The notes beneath the pieces are model-generated. The model searched no databases. It was not told the origin of the DNA and saw only the letters and a list, made by a program, of their open reading frames with translations. Shown here piece by piece: positions 59,940 to 64,000 of a stretch of DNA of 64,000 bases (the stretch's first letter is position 1; every line of letters begins with the position of its first letter). The translations under genes and the position numbers were made by a program. The stretch comes from Bacteroidia bacterium. GTDB taxonomy: Bacteria; Bacteroidota; Bacteroidia; Cytophagales; Cyclobacteriaceae. The DNA lies in assembly GCA_030432655.1 (NCBI GenBank), contig JAUILA010000027.1, positions 1 through 64,000 of the forward strand. The letters run 5' to 3'.

Positions 59940-60053
59940 ATGAGTTTTGCCTTCATTTTTATTCGAAGATATTACTTTACTAAAGGTGGATTATCAGCTA
60001 TATTGCCTGTTCTAACCTTTTAAATATCAAATACTAAACAACAATCAACCATT

Positions 60054-62501
60054 ATGAAAAGTGAAATTAATCCTAGAATTCACTTCCTTCTTCTGTTTGT
60101 GCTTGTGGTGTTCTGGACGGGGTGTTCACGTGTTGCTGAAGATCAGGATCAGGAACCATCAGCCATGGCTGAGCAGGTAGAATTTAACGGGGATATCCAG
60201 CTGGATATACGGGACTCCAAACCAGACTGGAAACCGTATACAGCCAAGAGCGCTCCGGAGGGAGCACCGAATATATTGTTCATTTTATACGACGACACGG
60301 GTCTTGGTGCCTGGTCACCTTATGGAGGAAAAATTAATATGCCAACCCTGGATAAGCTGGCGGCAAACGGACTTACCTATACGCAGTGGCATACCACCGC
60401 CCTATGTTCGCCTACCCGTTCAACCATTCTCACGGGGCGTAATCATCACCTCAACGGAATGGCGGCGATTACAGAAACGGCAGACGGCTACCCAGGCGCC
60501 AACGGACATATCCCTCCTGATTGTGCACCGTTTGCACAGATCATGCGTGATAACGGATGGAGTACATTCTGGATTGGTAAAAACCACAATGTCCCGGAAC
60601 AGGATGTCGCCCCGGGTGCCAGTCGTTCTGAGTGGCCTACACAGATGGGATTTGACCGTTATTACGGATTCCTGGGTGGTGAAACCAATAACTGGTATCC
60701 AGATTTGGTGGAGGATAATCACTTTATTGAACCTCCCTATGGACCTGAGGAAGGTTATCACTTATCAAAGGATCTGGCTGACAAAGCACTGGAGATGCTA
60801 AGGAACCAGCAGGCAACGAATCCGTCCAAACCGTGGTATATGTGGTACAACCCCGGGGCCAATCACGCTCCACACCATTCTCCAAAGGAATATGCTGATA
60901 AATACCGCGGGATGTTTGATGACGGGTACGATGAATACCGGAAATGGGTGGTTGCCCGGATGAAGGAAAAAGGAATAATTCCCGAGGATACCGAAATGGC
61001 TGATTTTAATCCCATGCCAGAGGAAATGGCAAATCCGGCGGATTATGTTCGGCCATGGGATGAGCTGAACGATGATGAAAAGAAACTCTTTGCCAGAATG
61101 GCAGAGGTATATGCCGGTTTTTCTGAATATACCGATGTGCAGGTCGGCCGTATTATTGAGTACCTGGAGGAATCCGGGCAGCTGGAGAATACAATTGTTA
61201 TTTATGCGGCCGATAACGGTGCATCAGGAGAAGGAAGTCCAAACGGATCGGTTAACGAGAACAAGTTCTTTAACGGCTACCCTGACGAACTTGAGGAGAA
61301 TATGAAATACCTGGAGGTTCTGGGTGGCCCGGATACGTACAATCATTATCCGACAGGCTGGGCAGCTGCGTTTTCAGCACCCTTTAAAATGTTCAAGCGT
61401 TATTCCCAATATGCGGGAGGCACCAACGATCCGCTGGTCATTCACTGGCCGAAAGGGATACAGGCAAAAGGTGAACTACGGCACCAGTATCATCATTCGG
61501 TAGATATTGTTCCGACATTACTGGAGGTTTGTGGTGTTGAGATGCCGGAGTATTATAACGGCGTAAAGCAGACCCCGTTATCCGGTGTATCGATGGCCTA
61601 TACGTTTAATGCCGAACCAAATACCCCAACACAGAAGGAGGTTCAGTATTTTGCTATGCTGGGTACACGTGGTATCTGGAAAGACGGATGGAAGGCAGCG
61701 GCAGTACATTCGCCACTGACCGGTAAAGGAAATTTTGATCAGGATGTATGGGAGCTGTATCATGTGGCCGAAGATCGTTCGGAAAGCATTAATCTCGCGG
61801 AGGATGAGCCGGAGAAATTACAGGAGCTTATCGACGAATGGTTTAATCAGGCTGAGATCAATAAAGTGCTGCCCATGGATGACCGAAGCGCGGCTGAACT
61901 GCTTACTATTGAAAGACCTACCCAGGAGCCGGCCAGGGACCGGTATGTTTATTATCCGAATACAGCTCCCGTGCCGGAAGGGGTGGCCGTAAATATTCGC
62001 GGAAGAGATTATAAAATCCTGGCCAATATTGAAATTACCGATCCGAATGCATCCGGAGTGCTGTTTGCACATGGGTCGAGGTTTGGGGGTCACTCCTTGT
62101 TTATCCGAAATAAGAAGCTCTATTATGTGTATAATTTCCTGGGGATAAAACCTGAACAGGTATTTGTCTCTGATATTTCCCTTTCACCGGGCCAGTACAC
62201 CGTGGGAATGGAATTCAAAAAGGAAAGCACAGGGGAAAACGGAGAAACCCTGGGGCATATGAAATTGTACATCAACGAGGAAGTTGTGGCAGAGGGAGAC
62301 ATGCGTACACAACCGGCGAAATTTACCTTGTCCGGCGATGGGCTTTGTGTTGGCTATGACAGCGGGGATGCTGTTAGCGAACTGTATCAAACTCCCGGTG
62401 AATTTGAAGGAGGCAAGATTCAGTTTGTCGGAGTAACGGTTGAGGGAACTCCTTACCGGGATCTCGAACTGGAAGCCAAACGGGTTATGATGACCCAATA
62501 G
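60054..62501 (+). CDS. Arylsulfatase-type lipoprotein sulfatase
   Basis: 815 residues, leader ending FVLVVFWTGC (lipobox Cys 24). The alkaline-phosphatase-fold sulfatase domain has the metal Asp pair in LYDDTG at 79-84, the formylglycine motif LCSPTRSTILTGR with C118 as the residue to be converted (CxPxR), GKNHNVPEQD, and AADNGASGEG. Extra insertions and a long beta-rich C-terminal part (about 640-815) fit the larger S1-type sulfatases. No sulfatase-maturing enzyme lies in the window. Hydrolyses sulfate esters outside the cytoplasm, matching a marine polysaccharide diet. Confidence 0.92.
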   Translation: MKSEINPRIHFLLLFVLVVFWTGCSRVAEDQDQEPSAMAEQVEFNGDIQLDIRDSKPDWKPYTAKSAPEGAPNILFILYDDTGLGAWSPYGGKINMPTLDKLAANGLTYTQWHTTALCSPTRSTILTGRNHHLNGMAAITETADGYPGANGHIPPDCAPFAQIMRDNGWSTFWIGKNHNVPEQDVAPGASRSEWPTQMGFDRYYGFLGGETNNWYPDLVEDNHFIEPPYGPEEGYHLSKDLADKALEMLRNQQATNPSKPWYMWYNPGANHAPHHSPKEYADKYRGMFDDGYDEYRKWVVARMKEKGIIPEDTEMADFNPMPEEMANPADYVRPWDELNDDEKKLFARMAEVYAGFSEYTDVQVGRIIEYLEESGQLENTIVIYAADNGASGEGSPNGSVNENKFFNGYPDELEENMKYLEVLGGPDTYNHYPTGWAAAFSAPFKMFKRYSQYAGGTNDPLVIHWPKGIQAKGELRHQYHHSVDIVPTLLEVCGVEMPEYYNGVKQTPLSGVSMAYTFNAEPNTPTQKEVQYFAMLGTRGIWKDGWKAAAVHSPLTGKGNFDQDVWELYHVAEDRSESINLAEDEPEKLQELIDEWFNQAEINKVLPMDDRSAAELLTIERPTQEPARDRYVYYPNTAPVPEGVAVNIRGRDYKILANIEITDPNASGVLFAHGSRFGGHSLFIRNKKLYYVYNFLGIKPEQVFVSDISLSPGQYTVGMEFKKESTGENGETLGHMKLYINEEVVAEGDMRTQPAKFTLSGDGLCVGYDSGDAVSELYQTPGEFEGGKIQFVGVTVEGTPYRDLELEAKRVMMTQ

Positions 62502-62519
62502 CAAGGGAATGGTCTAAGG

Positions 62520-62551
62520 AAAAAGGATTGAGCTATCAATCCTTTTTTTTT
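62520..62551 (+). terminator. Terminator after sulfatase gene
   Basis: AAAAAGGATTGA (62520-62531) and TCAATCCTTTTT (62536-62547) form a perfect 12-bp stem with a 4-nt loop, ending in a run of nine T. Confidence 0.85.
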
Positions 62552-62656
62552 GCTCTTTCGCATAGAAGCCTCTTTTACTGGTCAGATATACAGATCAGGC
62601 AATCCAATTAGCAATGCTTCTTCAGACTGGCCTGGATTTTTTCTATCTTCGTGTTA

Positions 62657-63169
62657 ATGTACAGAGTTATCATAATCCTGATCAGTCTGGTTGGTTTATC
62701 GTTTCATTCTCCGGCACAAAATGTCACACACTACCTGGCAGACCACCCGGAATATCCGAAATACCTGGAAGGAAAAATCCTGGCGGATATAACCTATCCG
62801 GGCCAGGACTTCAGGCGGCTGGATGAATTCGGGGATCCCGTCAGACGCACCCAAGGCCGCAAAAACGGTAACAGAACCTGGACGTACACCTACGAAGGAT
62901 TCGAACTTCAGTTTATTGATTTATACGGGGAGCCGGAATTGTTTCGCCTCTGGATACATAAATCCCCTCCTGAATTTCTTTTTCAGGGCGAACGGCTTGT
63001 GGTAGACCGTGCTATGGCCGTGGTAATGGCCAATAGCGATTTTAAGCAAATTGAAAAAGACTTAAATCCCAGTGAAAAGTACCGCGACGGGTTTCAGGTG
63101 CTGGAAGTCCTGGTAGGCCAGGCAGGTGAGATCCTGGAAATAATCTACCTCCGCGATCCGAAGTATTGA
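62657..63169 (+). CDS. Uncharacterised exported protein
   Basis: 170 residues from ATG 62657 (a GTG two codons earlier is possible), with signal peptide MYRVIIILISLVGLSFHSPAQ. The mature part is beta-rich and aromatic (TWTYTYEGFELQFIDLYGEP, FRLWIHKSPPEF) and ends with a strand pair (VLEVLVGQAGEILEIIYLRD). No family recognised. Preceded by a terminator, so transcribed separately; no clear promoter seen. Confidence 0.65.
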   Translation: MYRVIIILISLVGLSFHSPAQNVTHYLADHPEYPKYLEGKILADITYPGQDFRRLDEFGDPVRRTQGRKNGNRTWTYTYEGFELQFIDLYGEPELFRLWIHKSPPEFLFQGERLVVDRAMAVVMANSDFKQIEKDLNPSEKYRDGFQVLEVLVGQAGEILEIIYLRDPKY

Positions 63170-63277
63170 ATACTCCATTATTACGGGAATGTTTATTTCT
63201 TATTAATTGTACTGTTAATCAGTAAATTATCTTGTTGCAGCCATACACTTTTCGTATACTTCCCGAAATTTTCCCTT

Positions 63278-63472
63278 ATGCCAGCCAGAATCAGAGGCTT
63301 CATATACAGTGCATTAATCCTGATCAGTATTATAGTACTGATTTTACACCTGTCTACCCTGGATTTTGACGTGAGCAACCGTACATTCGATGAACTTGCC
63401 CCGGTTATTTATTTGCCAATGATGATCCTGTTTTTCATTGTCCTGCTGATCCTGACTATCAAACGTAAATAA
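63278..63472 (+). CDS. Small two-helix membrane protein
   Basis: 64 residues with transmembrane helices at about 8-27 and 43-60 and a short extracytoplasmic loop (TLDFDVSNRTFDELAP). Basic start (MPARIRG) and end (TIKRK) orient both termini to the cytoplasm. Function unknown. Small size makes the call less certain, but frame, start and hydropathy agree. Confidence 0.6.
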   Translation: MPARIRGFIYSALILISIIVLILHLSTLDFDVSNRTFDELAPVIYLPMMILFFIVLLILTIKRK

Positions 63473-63604
63473 TTGAGTATAAAACCATTAAACCGCATCA
63501 TATCTTTGTCATTTTACCCCTGATGTCTGTGTTAACTTAATATTACGGTAAATTTTCCATATAAAGTGGCTAAATTTTTGGAGGCGAACTGTGTTGCTGG
63601 CATA

Positions 63605-63612
63605 TAGCTTTG
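63605..63612 (+). promoter_or_regulatory. Candidate -7 element for the RNA at 63.7 kb
   Basis: TAGCTTTG, a perfect TAnnTTTG match; the nearest TTG is 24 nt upstream, longer than the usual 19-21. A second match (TATCTTTG, 63501-63508) lies upstream with a similar long spacing. Confidence 0.35.
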
Positions 63613-63618
63613 TAGTAG

Positions 63619-63809
63619 TAAGATGAAGTAGTGAAATATCATAAGGGTTATTGGATGTATCTATGACATTTTACAATCCCGAAGTCAACGATGAATGGCC
63701 TGATTAGAATAGGCGTTACTTTTTCATTGGAATGGCTTCGGGATTTTGCTTTCAGGGAGAATACTTTGCAGACAGAAATAGAAAAAGGGGCCCGCTAAGC
63801 CCCTTTTTT
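63619..63809 (+). ncRNA. Candidate structured non-coding RNA
   Basis: No coding frame is visible on the plus strand between 63473 and 63835. A perfect 10-bp inverted repeat, AATCCCGAAG (63675-63684) and CTTCGGGATT (63736-63745), encloses 51 nt that contain an inner AACG...CGTT helix (63687-63690 and 63714-63717) and a CC/GG pair. It is preceded by a -7-like element and followed by a strong hairpin terminator. Length near 190 nt and a long imperfect hairpin resemble 6S-type RNA, but no sequence signature supports that name. It could also be an untranslated leader. Confidence 0.4.
63782..63809. terminator. Bidirectional terminator
   Basis: AAAAAGGGGC (63782-63791) and GCCCCTTTTTT (63799-63809) form a stem with a 7-nt loop, with T-runs on both strands. 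It can end the plus-strand RNA and the minus-strand gene at 63836-64000. Confidence 0.8.
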
Positions 63810-63835
63810 CTGCCTTATGAATCTCAATTATCCAA

Positions 63836-64000
63836 CTAATCTACCTTTATTGAATTTTTTGGTGGTATGCGATACGTGATCGAAATATTGATCAGGTAAT
63901 CGGCAAATGCGGCGTCTCCGTTTCTGGGATTGCCGGTTTCTTGTTCTACTTCCTTATCTGTCACACTCTGAGGTCGTTCCCGGCGCACGGCGATAGGTAC
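63836..64000 (-). CDS. C-terminal end of an unidentified protein, 5' end outside window
   Basis: An open frame of 54 codons enters from the right edge and ends with TAG at 63836-63838. It reads a hydrophilic segment followed by DAAFADYLINISITYRIPPK and NSIKVD. The ISITYRI strand at the end would suit an outer-membrane barrel, but too little is seen to assign a family. A terminator follows. Confidence 0.5.
   Translation of the reverse strand, partial: VPIAVRRERPQSVTDKEVEQETGNPRNGDAAFADYLINISITYRIPPKNSIKVD

Noticed and set aside
63619-63809. tmRNA, SRP RNA or RNase P RNA
   Set aside because: No tRNA-like end, no GGAAGC-type SRP loop and no RNase P core sequence could be found.

Overview
The window looks like a chromosomal segment of a Bacteroidota bacterium, most likely a Cytophagales-type environmental or marine heterotroph. 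This placement is inferred from gene families and promoter style, not from rRNA, which is absent. Supporting signs are promoters of the Bacteroidota form (TTG, about 20 nt, TAnnTTTG) at 13226, 27313 and 53841, many lipoproteins with Bacteroidota-style lipoboxes, a carboxypeptidase-regulatory-domain TonB receptor, head-GIN (DUF2807) and LA_2272-type surface-repeat proteins, a LytTR regulator paired with a MotA/TolQ/ExbB-like protein, and GMC/gluconate-dehydrogenase-subunit-3 pairs. Base composition is mid-GC except for an AT-rich stretch at about 28.0-30.6 kb.

Layout. 0-5.2 kb: a surface-repeat protein cut by the window edge, an exported amidohydrolase, and an aminosugar recycling operon (BadF/BadG kinase, MurQ, coupled unknown protein). 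5.2-9.8 kb: SprT-like protease, two acidic hendecad-repeat lipoproteins, Der and Era GTPases with a metallophosphoesterase between them. 10-16 kb: a three-domain AraC-type regulator, a berberine-bridge-like flavoenzyme with a cupin, an XRE/4-TM autoregulated pair with visible operators, an exported hydrolase and a lipoprotein. 16-24 kb: amino-acid permease, M23 peptidase lipoprotein, TonB receptor, PHP lipoprotein, TraB/GumN protein.

23.9-26.7 kb (minus strand): a three-gene unit with a leaderless metzincin-type protease, an Ig/fn3-like protein that needs a -1 frameshift at A AAA AAA to be read from its coupled start, and a small protein that duplicates the protease's N-terminal domain. 27.3-30.9 kb: initiator tRNA-Met with its own promoter and terminator, followed by a 3.3-kb AT-rich island bounded by a 52-bp direct repeat. 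The island holds a four-helix-bundle protein, a propeller-like exported protein, three immunity-like genes (DUF7674-like, CdiI-like, ankyrin) with no toxin, and the C-terminal remnant of a tyrosine recombinase.

30.9-45 kb: GH78 rhamnosidase, exported esterase and GH79-like hydrolase (glycan degradation), secreted ankyrin protein, a thioredoxin/permease pair under a palindromic operator, a head-GIN lipoprotein with a second surface-repeat protein, S41 peptidase and a TolB-like propeller. 45-54.3 kb: serine hydrolase, a LysR / small helical protein / SbtA-family transporter module, an AAC(3)-I-like acetyltransferase, a GH25 lysozyme coupled to a lipoprotein, a CDGSH-type ferredoxin and the LytTR/ExbB-like pair. 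54.3-64 kb: zinc-type oxidoreductase, Gfo/Idh/MocA oxidoreductase, a PfkB kinase-GMC-subunit 3 operon, a lipoprotein sulfatase, small exported and membrane proteins, a candidate structured RNA, and the 3' end of another gene at the right edge.

Together the ordinary genes describe a heterotroph that recycles its own wall, degrades rhamnose- and uronate-containing or sulfated glycans and oxidises sugars in the periplasm. The least explained parts are the 23.9-26.7 kb protease unit, the toxin-less immunity island, and the possible RNA near 63.7 kb.
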